Source: Actinomycetota bacterium
GTDB lineage: Bacteria; Actinomycetota; Acidimicrobiia; Acidimicrobiales; Ilumatobacteraceae
Assembly: GCA_016870865.1 (NCBI GenBank)
Contig: VGAC01000004.1
Coordinates: forward strand, 87,108 to 151,107
Length of the DNA: 64,000 nt
Direction of reading: 5' to 3'
Part shown: one piece after another, positions 17,230 to 26,246 of the stretch
Numbering within the stretch: position 1 is the first letter of the stretch
Layout of the letters: each line of letters begins with the position of its first letter
The notes under the pieces: model-generated
What the model was told of the DNA's origin: nothing
The model's database searches: none
The model's input: the letters and a program-made list of their open reading frames with translations, nothing else
Translations under genes and position numbers: made by a program

Positions 17230-18099
17230 ATGGCTACCGTTCCGGTTTCTTTGTCGAAAGAGCGTCTCGGCCTCGACCTGCGCATGTATGACGGCCCCGG
17301 GCCCGTCACCAGCGACACATGGTCCTTCGGCGGGTGGAGGCTGTACTTCGTTCGTCTCGACGGTGGCCAGAAGATCGATCTCGGCCAGGAGGGTACGACT
17401 TACATCAAGGTCGTCACCGGCGCACTTGCATCACCTGCACGCATTCCCTACATCGAGGCCCGTTCACTCGCCGACACGCGCGTGACGGAGAGCGAACTCG
17501 TTGCCGGTGCCGACGGCGCGCTCGTCACGGTTCTCGTGAAAACTCCGGCCGCGCCGAACCATGTCAGATCGATGAACGACATCGCCCTCGTCGGCCCGCA
17601 CGCCGACCACCTCGGATGGACGTCGTTCGGCGAACGCTTCGCCGCCTATACCGACTACTTCAACGGCCTCGATGCGGGTCTCACGCCGGGCTTCCATTTG
17701 CTTGATGCCAACGGTGACGAGATCTGTTACCTCTACCTGTGGACCGCGGGCAAGGGGGTCGACCTGTCGACGCACAACCACGGCCGTCCGCCCGGCCCCA
17801 CCAGTCCGGCCTTCGCCGAGGTGCACTGGGTCGTGTCGAACGGGACCGGCACGGGCGGCATGTACGAAACCGCCGAACCCGGCGCCGCGCACCGCGACCG
17901 CCTGCCCGTGCCCGAGGGTTTCGAACACGGTCCCTTCTTCGAGTTCGACGCCAGCGGTGCACCGGTCCTGCGTGAGAACGGGGCGGTCATGTATCCCTGG
18001 CACGGATGGCAGGGCGGCGACGACGGCCAGCCCGGCCAGGCCTACGACGTGGTGATTCCCTTCGAGATCACCGTGCCCTACGCCCGCGTCACTGCCTGA
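17230..18099 (+). CDS. Cupin-like protein of unknown function
   Basis: I do not recognise this 289-residue protein with certainty. It has no membrane segment or signal peptide and is rich in aromatic residues and glycine. Around residues 176-184 it shows GVDLSTHNHG, which fits the start of the cupin metal motif (G-x5-H-x-H), with a Glu in FAEVHWVV 11 residues later and MYPWHGWQGG near the end as a possible second motif. A metal-dependent sugar or small-molecule enzyme is possible. I chose the ATG at 17230 because GGGGGA lies at the right distance; an ATG at 17212 is in frame but lacks a site. It follows tRNA-Val by 42 bases. Confidence 0.6.
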   Translation: MATVPVSLSKERLGLDLRMYDGPGPVTSDTWSFGGWRLYFVRLDGGQKIDLGQEGTTYIKVVTGALASPARIPYIEARSLADTRVTESELVAGADGALVTVLVKTPAAPNHVRSMNDIALVGPHADHLGWTSFGERFAAYTDYFNGLDAGLTPGFHLLDANGDEICYLYLWTAGKGVDLSTHNHGRPPGPTSPAFAEVHWVVSNGTGTGGMYETAEPGAAHRDRLPVPEGFEHGPFFEFDASGAPVLRENGAVMYPWHGWQGGDDGQPGQAYDVVIPFEITVPYARVTA

Positions 18100-18101
18100 G
18101 T

Positions 18102-18157
18102 CCTGCCGGCCGGGGGCGGGCAGGGTTCGAGTCCGCTGTTGTCGAACCGAACGGTTC
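18102..18157. terminator. Two inverted repeats between converging genes
   Basis: CCTGCC (18102-18107) pairs with GGCAGG (18119-18124), and the inner GCC pairs with GGC across a three-base loop, giving nine pairs with one G-G mismatch. A second, perfect repeat, GAACCG-AA-CGGTTC, spans 18144-18157. Lying between two converging genes, they could end transcription in either direction, but neither has a clear T run. Confidence 0.35.
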
Positions 18158-18214
18158 AGATCCCCTGCGTGCTGGGGGTGTTGGTGGCGGGGTGAATGAC
18201 GGAAACTTAGATCT

Positions 18215-19210
18215 TCACCGTGCCGAGTCTCCGAAGCGGTATTCGCGGGTGAGGGCGTCGAGACGCTTGGTGAGTTCCGCGTCGAGGGGGGTCGACAGCG
18301 CGGCGACGGCATCGGCGAGTTGCTCGGGCCTGCTTGCACCGATGATCGGTGACGTGATGGCGGGTCGGGTGAACTGCCAGGCGACGGCGAGTTGTGCCAT
18401 CGTCATGTTCGCTTCCGTCGCGGTGGTGCGCAGCACCTCGATCGTTTCGAACATGCGGTCGTGCCAGTAGCGCTCTTGGTAGCGGCCGGCCGTGCCGTCG
18501 CCCTGGATCGAGAAGCGGGTGCCCTCGGCGGGTGTGCCGGGGCTGTGCTTGCCCGTGAGGAAGCCGCCCGCGAGCGGGTTGTAGGGAATGATCGCGATGT
18601 TCTCCTGCTCGCAGAGGGGAAGAAGCTCGCGTTCGTTCTCGCGGAACAGCATGTTGTAACGGGGTTGGATGCTGGCGAATCGAGCCCAACCGTTCGCGTC
18701 GCTGCGGCCGAGGGCCGTGGCGAGTTGGTAGGCGAGGTAATTCGAGCAGCCGATGTAGCGGACCTTGCCCTGCTTGACGAGGTCATCGAGGGCCGCGAGT
18801 GACTCCTCGTGCGGGACCTTCGCATCGTAGAAGTGCAATTGATAGAGGTCGATGTGGTCGGTCTGCAGCCGGCGCAGCGAGGCTTCGACGGCGCGAAAGA
18901 TGTTCTTGCGGCTGTTGCCCTGGTCCCACGGGTTCGGCCCTGTCGGCGCGTAGCACTTGGTCGCAAGGATGAAGTTGTCGCGTTGGCCTCTCATCCAGCG
19001 GCCGATGATGCTCTCGGTTTCGCCGTAAGCCCCCGACATGTTGCCGATGGGGTACACGTCGGCGGTGTCGATGAACGTGAAGCCGTGTTCCTTCGCCCGG
19101 TTGAGGATTGCAACCGACAGCTCCTCGCTGCACTGGTGTCCGAAGGTCATGGTGCCGAGGCACAGCCTCGAGACCATCATTCCGGTGCGACCGAATCTCA
19201 CGTGCTCCAC
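18215..19210 (-). CDS. Aldo/keto reductase
   Basis: The 331-residue protein is an aldo/keto reductase with an (alpha/beta)8 barrel. The N-terminus is RFGRTGMMVSRLCLGTMTFG. The catalytic tetrad appears as Asp and Tyr in FIDTADVYPIG, Lys in ILATKCY and His in DLYQLHFYD. The C-terminal NADPH-binding part is PIIGASRPEQLADAVAAL. It resembles the YajO/Tas-like group, with the long insertion around GAYGETESIIGRWM. The natural substrate is not predictable. The start is a GTG with a TACGGT -10 box seven bases upstream on the minus strand, shared back-to-back with the promoter of the divergent transporter gene. Confidence 0.9.
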   Translation of the reverse strand: MEHVRFGRTGMMVSRLCLGTMTFGHQCSEELSVAILNRAKEHGFTFIDTADVYPIGNMSGAYGETESIIGRWMRGQRDNFILATKCYAPTGPNPWDQGNSRKNIFRAVEASLRRLQTDHIDLYQLHFYDAKVPHEESLAALDDLVKQGKVRYIGCSNYLAYQLATALGRSDANGWARFASIQPRYNMLFRENERELLPLCEQENIAIIPYNPLAGGFLTGKHSPGTPAEGTRFSIQGDGTAGRYQERYWHDRMFETIEVLRTTATEANMTMAQLAVAWQFTRPAITSPIIGASRPEQLADAVAALSTPLDAELTKRLDALTREYRFGDSAR

Positions 19211-19217
19211 GGCGCTG

Positions 19218-19227
19218 ACCGTAGTCT
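19218..19227. promoter_or_regulatory. Overlapping divergent -10 boxes
   Basis: On the minus strand TACGGT (19223 to 19218) lies seven bases before the aldo/keto reductase GTG. On the plus strand TAGTCT (19222-19227) lies eight bases before the transporter GTG at 19236. The two hexamers share two bases, so the promoters probably cannot be open at the same time. Confidence 0.5.
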
Positions 19228-19235
19228 TTGGGCCC

Positions 19236-20072
19236 GTGGCCGTTGTATTCGCTCTGCTGACGGCCGTCGTCTACGGCATCGCCGATTATTCGGGAGGCCG
19301 CGGTAGTCGGCTCGCCTCGTCGTTCACGGTGACATTCGTCGGTCAGTGCGCGGGGTTCGTCGCGGCGTTGATGTTGGCGGTGTTCATCGGCGATGCGGTG
19401 CCGTCCGGCCGCGATCTCCTCATCAGCGGGGCGGCCGGTGTCGCCGGTTCGCTCGGGCTGTTGGGGTTCTACCGCGCGATGGCTTCGGGGTCGATGACGA
19501 TCGTCGCCCCGATCACGGCGTTGGTGGGTACGACGATTCCGGTGGTGTGGGGTCTCGTCGCAGGGGAGCGGCCGGGCTTCTTGTCGTACGTCGGAATGGT
19601 CGTTGCGCTGCTCGCCGTGGTGTTGGTGACCGACGCGCTGGGTGTGCAGGACAAGCGGACCCCGGCCGACATCGTCGTGCTGGCCGCCCTCGCCGGTACC
19701 TGCTTTGCGACCATCTTCATCACGTTCGACTACGTCTCACCGGATGCGGGGTTGTGGCCATTGGTGGCGTTGAGGTCGGTGAGTCTTCCGCTCGTCTTCC
19801 TGGTCGTCGTTTCGACGCGGCATCCGCTGCGCACGAGGGGCGAGGCCACGCGTTGGGCGTTGACCAGCGGCATTCTTGATTCGGCCGCGAACGGTTTCTA
19901 TTTGATTGCGGCACGACACGGGCTGTTGTCGGTGGTCGCCGTGATCGCCTCGTTGTATCCCGTCAGCACGTTGGCGTTGGCTACGTCGCTGGACAAGGAG
20001 AAACTGCACTCCGCCCAATGGGTGGGAGTTGGTTTGGCGCTGGTTGCACTAGTGCTCGTCAGCGCCGGTTGA
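19236..20072 (+). CDS. EamA/DMT family transporter
   Basis: The 278-residue protein has about ten membrane helices in two halves, as in the drug/metabolite transporter superfamily (EamA domains). The first starts VVFALLTAVVYGIADYSGG and includes PITALVGTTIPVVWGLVAGERP; the second includes RHGLLSVVAVIASLYPVSTLALA and QWVGVGLALVALVLV. The longer upstream frame lies over the opposite gene, so I place the start at the GTG 19236, which has a -10 box eight bases before it. The exported or imported solute is unknown. The gene end overlaps the next, opposing gene by 14 bases. Confidence 0.85.
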   Translation: MAVVFALLTAVVYGIADYSGGRGSRLASSFTVTFVGQCAGFVAALMLAVFIGDAVPSGRDLLISGAAGVAGSLGLLGFYRAMASGSMTIVAPITALVGTTIPVVWGLVAGERPGFLSYVGMVVALLAVVLVTDALGVQDKRTPADIVVLAALAGTCFATIFITFDYVSPDAGLWPLVALRSVSLPLVFLVVVSTRHPLRTRGEATRWALTSGILDSAANGFYLIAARHGLLSVVAVIASLYPVSTLALATSLDKEKLHSAQWVGVGLALVALVLVSAG

Positions 20073-21366
20073 TGCGCTTCGACTCTTTCGAGGCCGCGGC
20101 GAAGATGCCCTTGGCCATCAACGACAGTTCGGCCTTCCGGCGACGTTCGTAGACCTCGGCACGAATGCCGTGCACTTCAGGGTCGTCGGGTGCGGCCCAA
20201 CCCGCAAAGTCGGCAAGGTGACAGGCAAGGCGCAGATCGCCCTCTTCGGCGAGTTTCTGTGCGCGGCGCACAAGAACGTCGGCGCCACCGGCAAGCGCGG
20301 CGACCTCCGCGCCGACTGCGGCGTCGGGTGCGGGCTTGAGGCGCGATGCCGCCCCGTCCCACCATCCGCCGAACTGACGCCACACGTTGTGCACGATGAA
20401 CTCGGGTTCGTCGTACATCGGGCGCAGGTAGGGCCGACCGAGCGTTGCGTCGGGGACCTTGACCGCGTGGATGATGGTGTCGAGTGTTTCGCCCGCGTTC
20501 ATCATCTGGAGCACCTCGCGCACGAGGTTCTCGAGGGCGGCTGCGATTTCGTCGAGAACGCGAGCGATGCGGTTCTTTCCCTCGATGGGCAGTCCGTGCG
20601 CGGGCAGGAGCAGTTCCGGCTCCTGGGTGATCATGCGCCGCAGTGCCGACGCCCACTCGAGCGGCCAACGTTGCACCTTTTGAGGATTGCCGGCATTGGG
20701 AAAGTTCCAGATGATGAAATCACCCGTCACGATCCATTTGCGGTCGGGGAAGAAGGCCCACAAATGGTCGTCGGTCTCGCCGCGGGCGTGGTGGAACTCG
20801 ACGGTGTCGTCGCCGATCTTCATCGACGTGAAGTCGCCGAGGCTTTCGTTGACCTCGAGAACGCTGTCGTGCAGGAACGTCGGGTGCCTCGCTCCGACCT
20901 GCGAGGAGTCCGAGACGAGGCCGTAGCCGTGCTCCTCGCGCACGCCACCGAATTGGCGGGCGTTGATGATGCGGTTCCAGTCGCTGGTGTCGCGGTAGCG
21001 GGTGAAGCGGCGCTCGACGTTTTCGTGGCCGATCACGCGAAGTTTTCTGCCCGCCGTACCGAGCGTCGCCGCGATTGGGCCGCTGCCCCCGACGTGGTCG
21101 ACGTGGCCGTGGGTGTAGACGATGGCGTGCAGCGGGGCCTTGGTCCAGGTGCGTATTTGGTCGGCAACATGCGCTCCGTTGTCGTAGGTGCCGGTATCGA
21201 AGATGACGAGGCCCTCGGGGCTGCTCCAGGTGACGGCGTGGCTGAACGATTCGACGACGGCAAGATCGGGTGCGAGTTCGGAGATCTCGTTGATGATGCG
21301 GTTCGCCGGTTGATCAAGGACTCCCGAGTCGATGATCTTCGTCGAAAGCGCAAGCAGGTCGGCCAT
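20059..21366 (-). CDS. Metallo-beta-lactamase-fold hydrolase with alkylsulfatase-type dimerisation region
   Basis: The 435-residue protein has a metallo-beta-lactamase fold with the di-zinc motif THGHVDHVGG and the upstream GLVIFDTGTYDNG. It is followed by a helical part (LPAHGLPIEGKNRIARVLDEIAAALENLV, then ALAGGADVLVRRAQKLAEEGDLRLACHLADFA) like the dimerisation domain of SdsA1-type alkyl sulfatases. Those enzymes are about 650 residues and end in an SCP2-like domain, which is missing here. Hydrolysis of a sulfate or other ester is plausible. A TAGGGT box lies six bases before the ATG, suggesting a leaderless transcript. Confidence 0.82.
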   Translation of the reverse strand: MADLLALSTKIIDSGVLDQPANRIINEISELAPDLAVVESFSHAVTWSSPEGLVIFDTGTYDNGAHVADQIRTWTKAPLHAIVYTHGHVDHVGGSGPIAATLGTAGRKLRVIGHENVERRFTRYRDTSDWNRIINARQFGGVREEHGYGLVSDSSQVGARHPTFLHDSVLEVNESLGDFTSMKIGDDTVEFHHARGETDDHLWAFFPDRKWIVTGDFIIWNFPNAGNPQKVQRWPLEWASALRRMITQEPELLLPAHGLPIEGKNRIARVLDEIAAALENLVREVLQMMNAGETLDTIIHAVKVPDATLGRPYLRPMYDEPEFIVHNVWRQFGGWWDGAASRLKPAPDAAVGAEVAALAGGADVLVRRAQKLAEEGDLRLACHLADFAGWAAPDDPEVHGIRAEVYERRRKAELSLMAKGIFAAASKESKRINRR

Positions 21367-21383
21367 GGACCGACCCTAGTCGC

Positions 21384-22493
21384 CTACTTCCCGGGCTCTT
21401 TTGGAAGGCCGAGGACGCGTTCGCCGAGGATGTTGCGCATCACGTTGGAAGTTCCGCCCATGATCGTGTAGCCGGGGCCGTACATCAGGCCGGCGGTGAC
21501 GTCGTCCCACAGCGTGGCTTGGAGGCCGAAGGTGCGGGCGACGAAGTTGGCGACACGCTGTTCGTGTTCGGTGCAGAAGCACTTGGTCGCAGCCGAGAAT
21601 CCGGCGGGTGCCTGACGAAGGACTTCACGAACGACGAGGATGCGCCCGATGCGGTAGCCGGTCTCGAGACGGGCAACCTCCTGACGCACGCGAGGGTCGC
21701 TCATGTCGGCACGAGCAAGTGCCATCGCGTACAGCGCGTAGTTCGACACCAAGCGGTCGATTCCACCACGTTCGTGTTCGAGTTGGCGCATCGTTTGTTT
21801 GAACGCACCGCCCTGCGTGCCGACGAGGTTTTCCTTGGGTATGCGCACGTCGGTGAAGAACACCTCACAGAAGTGACGGTTGGTCGTCATGTCCTGTATT
21901 TCACGGGCCTCAATGCCCGGGGTTTTCATCGGCACGACGATTTCGCTGATGCCGGCATGCGCAGGGCCGTCACTCGACGTCCGGCAGATGAGATAGCAGT
22001 AGTCGGCAACCGCACCGAACGACGTCCAGATCTTCTGGCCGTTGATGACCCACTCGTCGCCATCGAGGACGGCGCTCGTCTTCAACGACGCAAGGTCGCT
22101 GCCGGCATTCGGTTCCGACATTCCGATGCACCAGGTGTCGGCGCCCGAGAGAATTCCGGGCAGAAACTTGGCCTGCTGTTCGGGTGTCCCGTAGGTCATG
22201 AGGGTCGGCCCCATTTGGCGGTCGCCGAACCACGATGCGGCAATCGGTGCCCCGGCCTTGATCATTTCCTCGCCCACGATCAGGCGATCGATTGCCGGAC
22301 GCCCACCGCCTCCGAATTCCTTCGGCCATGTCATGCCGATGAAACCGTGTTCACCGAGTTCCTTGGAGAACCCCTTGGAATACCCGTTCATCCACGTGTC
22401 GTTGTGGCGGCCGTAGCGCACGACGGCGTCTTCGGCGATTTTGCGGGCGTGCTCGCGAAGGTCGAGCTGCTCGGGCGTCCAGGCGAAATCCAT
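21384..22493 (-). CDS. Acyl-CoA dehydrogenase family protein
   Basis: The 369-residue flavoprotein has the acyl-CoA dehydrogenase layout. It has an N-terminal helical domain (FAWTPEQLDLREHARKIAED), a middle domain with CIGMSEPNAGSDLASLKT and DEWVINGQKIWTSFG, and a C-terminal domain ending QATLWDDVTAGLMYGPGYTIMGGTSNVMRNILGERVLGLP. The extended ATG at 22634 would add 47 non-family residues; the ATG at 22493 is preceded by TACGCT at a seven-base gap. The substrate is unknown. It oxidises acyl-CoA at C2-C3 and passes electrons to electron transfer flavoprotein. It lies 17 bases downstream of the divergently read hydrolase promoter region. Confidence 0.92.
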   Translation of the reverse strand: MDFAWTPEQLDLREHARKIAEDAVVRYGRHNDTWMNGYSKGFSKELGEHGFIGMTWPKEFGGGGRPAIDRLIVGEEMIKAGAPIAASWFGDRQMGPTLMTYGTPEQQAKFLPGILSGADTWCIGMSEPNAGSDLASLKTSAVLDGDEWVINGQKIWTSFGAVADYCYLICRTSSDGPAHAGISEIVVPMKTPGIEAREIQDMTTNRHFCEVFFTDVRIPKENLVGTQGGAFKQTMRQLEHERGGIDRLVSNYALYAMALARADMSDPRVRQEVARLETGYRIGRILVVREVLRQAPAGFSAATKCFCTEHEQRVANFVARTFGLQATLWDDVTAGLMYGPGYTIMGGTSNVMRNILGERVLGLPKEPGK

Positions 22494-22627
22494 GGCGCAA
22501 AGCGTAGGTTCGCGGGGCCCCGGGAGGGGACACCAGCGACCGATTCCTGCCGCACCCACGAGGGGTTCGCCGAGTGTCACGTTTACAAGTAACGTACAAG
22601 TTCGAACCGAACCGAAAGGGCCGCAAC
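22494..22627. promoter_or_regulatory. Intergenic promoter region between acyl-CoA dehydrogenase and icd
   Basis: On the minus strand TACGCT (22506 to 22501) lies seven bases before the dehydrogenase ATG. On the plus strand a near-tandem repeat of TACAAGT units occupies about 22584-22603 with TAACGT (22590-22595) as a possible -10 box for icd. GAAAGG just before the icd ATG is a good ribosome binding site. Confidence 0.45.
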
Positions 22628-23845
22628 ATGGCAAAGATCAAGGTCGACAACCCGGTCGTCGAACTCGACGGCGACGAGATGACTCGCATCATCTGGCAGT
22701 TCATCAAAGACCGCCTCATCCTTCCGTACCTCGACATCGAACTCGACTACTACGACCTCGGCATCGAGTACCGCGACAAGACCGACGACCAGGTCACAAT
22801 CGACTCGGCGCACGCGATCCTCAGGCACGGTGTCGGCGTCAAGTGCGCAACCATCACCCCCGACGAGGCCCGCGTCGAGGAATTCAAGTTGAAGAAGATG
22901 TGGAAGTCGCCGAACGGCACGATCCGTAACATTCTCGGTGGCGTGGTGTTTCGCGAGCCGATCATCTGCAACAACATCCCGCGTCTCGTTCCTGGTTGGA
23001 CCAAGCCCATCGTCATCGGCCGCCATGCCCACGGCGACCAGTACAAGGCGAGCGACTTCAAGGTTCCCGGTGCCGGCACCGTCACCATCACCTATACCCC
23101 GGCCGACGGCAATGCGCCCGTCGAGATGGAAATCGCCAAATTCGGCAAGGACGGCGGCGTCACCATGGGCATGTACAACTTCAACGATTCGATCCGCGAC
23201 TTCGCGCGTGCGTCGATGCGCTACGGCCTGCAGCGCAACTATCCCGTCTACATGTCGACAAAGAACACGATCCTCAAGGCCTATGACGGTTCGTTCAAGG
23301 ACATCTTCGAAGAGGTGTACGAGAACGAATTCAAAGCCGAGTTCGAGAAGGCAGGTCTGACCTACGAGCACCGGCTCATCGATGACATGGTTGCCTGCGT
23401 CATGAAGTGGGAGGGTGGCTACGTGTGGGCCTGCAAGAACTACGACGGTGACGTCCAGTCCGACACCGTGGCCCAGGGCTTTGGTTCGCTCGGTCTCATG
23501 ACGTCGGTACTCATGAGCCCCGACGGCCGTACCGTCGAGGCCGAGGCCGCACACGGCACCGTCACACGCCATTACCGCGAACACCAAAAGGGCAACAAGA
23601 CCTCGACCAACCCGGTTGCGTCGATCTTCGCCTGGACGCGTGGTCTCGAGCACCGCGGCAAGCTCGACAACAACCCGAAACTCATCGAGTTCGCAACGAC
23701 GCTGGAAAAGGTGTGCGTCGAGGCAATCGAAGCCGGCGAGATGACCAAGGACCTGTCGATCCTCATCTCGAAGGATCAGCCGTGGCTCACGACCGAGGGC
23801 TTCCTTGAAGCACTCGATGTCCGCCTGCAAGAGAAGATGGGCTGA
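22628..23845 (+). CDS. icd: NADP-dependent isocitrate dehydrogenase (eukaryotic-type dimer)
   Basis: The 405-residue enzyme belongs to the IDH1/IDH2-like group, with [22 protein letters not shown] at the N-terminus, [27 protein letters not shown] and [20 protein letters not shown]. It ends with the conserved [21 protein letters not shown]. It decarboxylates isocitrate to 2-oxoglutarate and makes NADPH. The gene lies near gltA and acn, and a second NADPH-linked gene follows six bases later. The ATG at 22628 has a GAAAGG ribosome binding site; the longer reading from 22574 is not family-like. Confidence 0.96.
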   Translation: MAKIKVDNPVVELDGDEMTRIIWQFIKDRLILPYLDIELDYYDLGIEYRDKTDDQVTIDSAHAILRHGVGVKCATITPDEARVEEFKLKKMWKSPNGTIRNILGGVVFREPIICNNIPRLVPGWTKPIVIGRHAHGDQYKASDFKVPGAGTVTITYTPADGNAPVEMEIAKFGKDGGVTMGMYNFNDSIRDFARASMRYGLQRNYPVYMSTKNTILKAYDGSFKDIFEEVYENEFKAEFEKAGLTYEHRLIDDMVACVMKWEGGYVWACKNYDGDVQSDTVAQGFGSLGLMTSVLMSPDGRTVEAEAAHGTVTRHYREHQKGNKTSTNPVASIFAWTRGLEHRGKLDNNPKLIEFATTLEKVCVEAIEAGEMTKDLSILISKDQPWLTTEGFLEALDVRLQEKMG

Positions 23846-23850
23846 ACCCC

Positions 23851-24831
23851 GTGCGCGCCGTCGTGCTCACCGAGTTCGGGGGGCCCGAGGTGCTGCGCAT
23901 CGCCGAAGTCCCCGCGCCGGCGCCCGGACCCGAAGAGGTCTTGGTCTCGGTGCGGGCGACCGCACTCAACCGCGCCGACCTCCTCGAGCGCATGGGGATG
24001 TACCCCAACCCGTTTCCCTCCGGCCACCAGATTCCGGGACTCGAATTCTCGGGCGTTGTCGAGTCGCTGGGTGAGCGGGTGCGCGACTGGAAGCCCGGCG
24101 ACGCCGTGATGGGCATCGTCAGCGGTGGTGGATACGCCGAAAAGCTGGTGATCCACGAACGCCAAGCCATCCGCGTGCCCCATGGCATGAAGGTGAACGA
24201 TGCGGCGGCAATTCCCGAGGTGTTCATCACCGCATGGGATGCGTTGGTGGCACAGGGTGGCCTCACCAGCGGACGCACGGCTTTGGTGCACGCCGGTGCG
24301 TCGGGTGTCGGTACGGCCGCGATTCAAATTTGTCGTGCAATCGGCTCGCGGGTCATCGTCACGTGTTCCACCCCGAAGATGGCCGCGTGCCGCCACCTCG
24401 GAGCCGATCTCATCATCGACTACACCCAGACGGACTTCGTCGACGCGGTGCGGACCTTCACCAAAAACAGGGGAGTCGACGTGGTTCTCGACGTTGTCGG
24501 CGGCGACTACGTGGATCGCAACATCAACTGTCTCGCAACCAAGGGCTCGATCATCCAGGTCGGCACGATGGCCGGTTCGCCACAGGCGGTCAACGTCGGT
24601 GGGTTGATGTTCAGGCGCGCCCGCATCATCGGCACGGTGCTTCGTGCGCGGCCGATCGAGGAAAAGATCGCCATCAGCCGCCGCTTCGCCGATGAGGTGC
24701 TTCCATTGTTCGACTCCGGCGCGTTGAAACCCGTCATCGACTCGCGCTACGCCCTCGCCGACATCGCCAGGGCCCACGCACACATGGCCGCCAACGCGAA
24801 CACGGGCAAGATTCTCGTCGAGGTCAGTTGA
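23851..24831 (+). CDS. NAD(P)H-quinone oxidoreductase, PIG3/zeta-crystallin type
   Basis: The 326-residue protein is a medium-chain dehydrogenase/reductase without zinc ligands. It contains FGGPEVLRIAEVPAPAPGPEEVLVSV, RADLLERMGMYPNPFPS (typical of the PIG3 subgroup) and the NADPH-binding motif ALVHAGASGVGTAAIQICRAIG. It probably reduces quinones or other electrophiles. It starts with GTG five bases after the icd stop and is likely co-transcribed with it. Confidence 0.9.
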   Translation: MRAVVLTEFGGPEVLRIAEVPAPAPGPEEVLVSVRATALNRADLLERMGMYPNPFPSGHQIPGLEFSGVVESLGERVRDWKPGDAVMGIVSGGGYAEKLVIHERQAIRVPHGMKVNDAAAIPEVFITAWDALVAQGGLTSGRTALVHAGASGVGTAAIQICRAIGSRVIVTCSTPKMAACRHLGADLIIDYTQTDFVDAVRTFTKNRGVDVVLDVVGGDYVDRNINCLATKGSIIQVGTMAGSPQAVNVGGLMFRRARIIGTVLRARPIEEKIAISRRFADEVLPLFDSGALKPVIDSRYALADIARAHAHMAANANTGKILVEVS

Positions 24832-24901
24832 CGGGTGCGATGAGTGAATCGTTGGCGGTGAGCGCGCAAAGCCCGATGGCGGCCACCTCGTGTCCCGTCG
24901 G

Positions 24902-26173
24902 TCAGCGAGCCGCGATCGGCACGTAGTCGCGCGAGTCCTGGCCCTTGTACCACTGGCGGGGGCGACTGATCTTCTGCTCCTTGTCACCGAGAAGTTCGGC
25001 AAAGTGGGCGAGCCAGCCCGCCGTGCGCGGAATCGCGAAGAGCACCGTGAACATGTCGACAGGGAAGCCGAGTGCCTGGTAGATGAGACCCGAGTAGAAG
25101 TCGACGTTCGGGTACAGCTTGCGCTGCACGAAGTAATCGTCCCTCAACGCCGTCTCTTCCAGCTTGAGCGCGATGTCGAGCAGCGGATTCTTGCCCGTCA
25201 CCGCGAACACGTCGTAGGCGGTTTTCTTGACGATCGTCGCGCGCGGGTCGTAGTTCTTGTAGACGCGGTGGCCGAAGCCCATGAGGCGACCCTTGCCCTC
25301 CTTCACTGACTGGATGAAGGCGGGGACGTTGTCGAGCGTGCCGATTTCCTCGAGCATGTGCACGACTGCCTCGTTGGCGCCGCCGTGCAACGGACCGTAG
25401 AGGGCCGCCGAGGCGCCGGCCGCGGCCGAGTACGGGTCGGCGTTCGACGAGGCGATGACGCGCATCGCGGTGGTACCACAGTTCTGTTCGTGGTCGGCAT
25501 GGAGGATGAACAAGATGTCCATCGCGCGGGCGAGCACCGGGTCGATGGTGTCGTCGTTGCCGATCTTGAACATCATGTTGAGGAAATTGGCCGAGTACAA
25601 CAGCGAGTTTTCGGGCTGTACGAAGGGCAGGCCCCTGCTGAAGCGGTAGGCCATCGCCGCTAGGGTCGGCACCTTGGCGATGAGGCGCAGGGTCTGGCGG
25701 TCGAGTGCCTGCTTGTTGAAGATGTCCTTGGCATCGTCGTAGAAGGTCCCGAGAGCGGCGATCGACGAGATGAACATGCCCATCGGATGGGCGTCGTAGT
25801 GGAAACCGTCGACAAACCGCTTGCGCATGTTCTCGTGGATCATCGTGTGGTGCGTGACGTCGTAGGTCCACTTCGACAGTTGTTCGGCGGTCGGCAAGTC
25901 GCCGTTCAAGAGGAGATAGGCGACTTCGAGGAACGTGCTTTTCTCGGCGAGCTGCTCTATCGGGTAGCCGCGGTAGCGCAGGATGCCGGCATCACCATCC
26001 AGGTAGGTGATGGCAGACGCGCAAGCCGCCGTGCTGAGGTACGCCGGGTCGTACATACGCAGGTCGGGGTCGAGTTCACGGAGCGCGGATGAGGGAAACA
26101 CCCCGCCCGTGATCGGAACGGTGACCTTCTTGCCGGTGCGGTCGTCAATGATCGTGATGGTGTTGTCGGCCAT
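24902..26173 (-). CDS. gltA: Citrate synthase (type II, GltA family)
   Basis: The 423-residue protein has the length of hexameric GltA-type enzymes. Diagnostic parts are STACASAITYLDGDAGILRYRGYPIE at the N-terminus, HADHEQNCGTTAMR with the first catalytic histidine, LHGGANEAVVHMLEEIG, and GFGHRVYKNYDPRA with the second histidine. It condenses acetyl-CoA and oxaloacetate at the entry to the TCA cycle. An AAGGGG ribosome binding site precedes the ATG at 26173. A small GC hairpin lies in its leader around 26195-26215 and a possible -10 box, TATCCT, lies just upstream of that. It converges with the quinone oxidoreductase gene. Confidence 0.97.
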   Translation of the reverse strand: MADNTITIIDDRTGKKVTVPITGGVFPSSALRELDPDLRMYDPAYLSTAACASAITYLDGDAGILRYRGYPIEQLAEKSTFLEVAYLLLNGDLPTAEQLSKWTYDVTHHTMIHENMRKRFVDGFHYDAHPMGMFISSIAALGTFYDDAKDIFNKQALDRQTLRLIAKVPTLAAMAYRFSRGLPFVQPENSLLYSANFLNMMFKIGNDDTIDPVLARAMDILFILHADHEQNCGTTAMRVIASSNADPYSAAAGASAALYGPLHGGANEAVVHMLEEIGTLDNVPAFIQSVKEGKGRLMGFGHRVYKNYDPRATIVKKTAYDVFAVTGKNPLLDIALKLEETALRDDYFVQRKLYPNVDFYSGLIYQALGFPVDMFTVLFAIPRTAGWLAHFAELLGDKEQKISRPRQWYKGQDSRDYVPIAAR

Positions 26174-26246
26174 CGTGTACCCCTTTGAACTTTGCAATCG
26201 GGGGCTTCCTCCCCGTGGGCAAGGATAGGCGAGAGGGTCCCGCTGC

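Noticed and set aside
18119..18145. tRNA T-arm-like sequence GGTTCGAGTCC
   Set aside because: Only the T loop fits. The stem mismatches after two pairs and no D or anticodon arm can be drawn, so it is neither a tRNA nor a clear tRNA remnant or attachment site.
22583..23830. A 415-codon open frame opposite icd
   Set aside because: It mirrors icd almost end to end, with composition typical of antisense shadows. The same applies to the long frames opposite the LarA-like, dehydrogenase and FAR-HAD genes (42752-44152, 44344-45861, 46365-47456).
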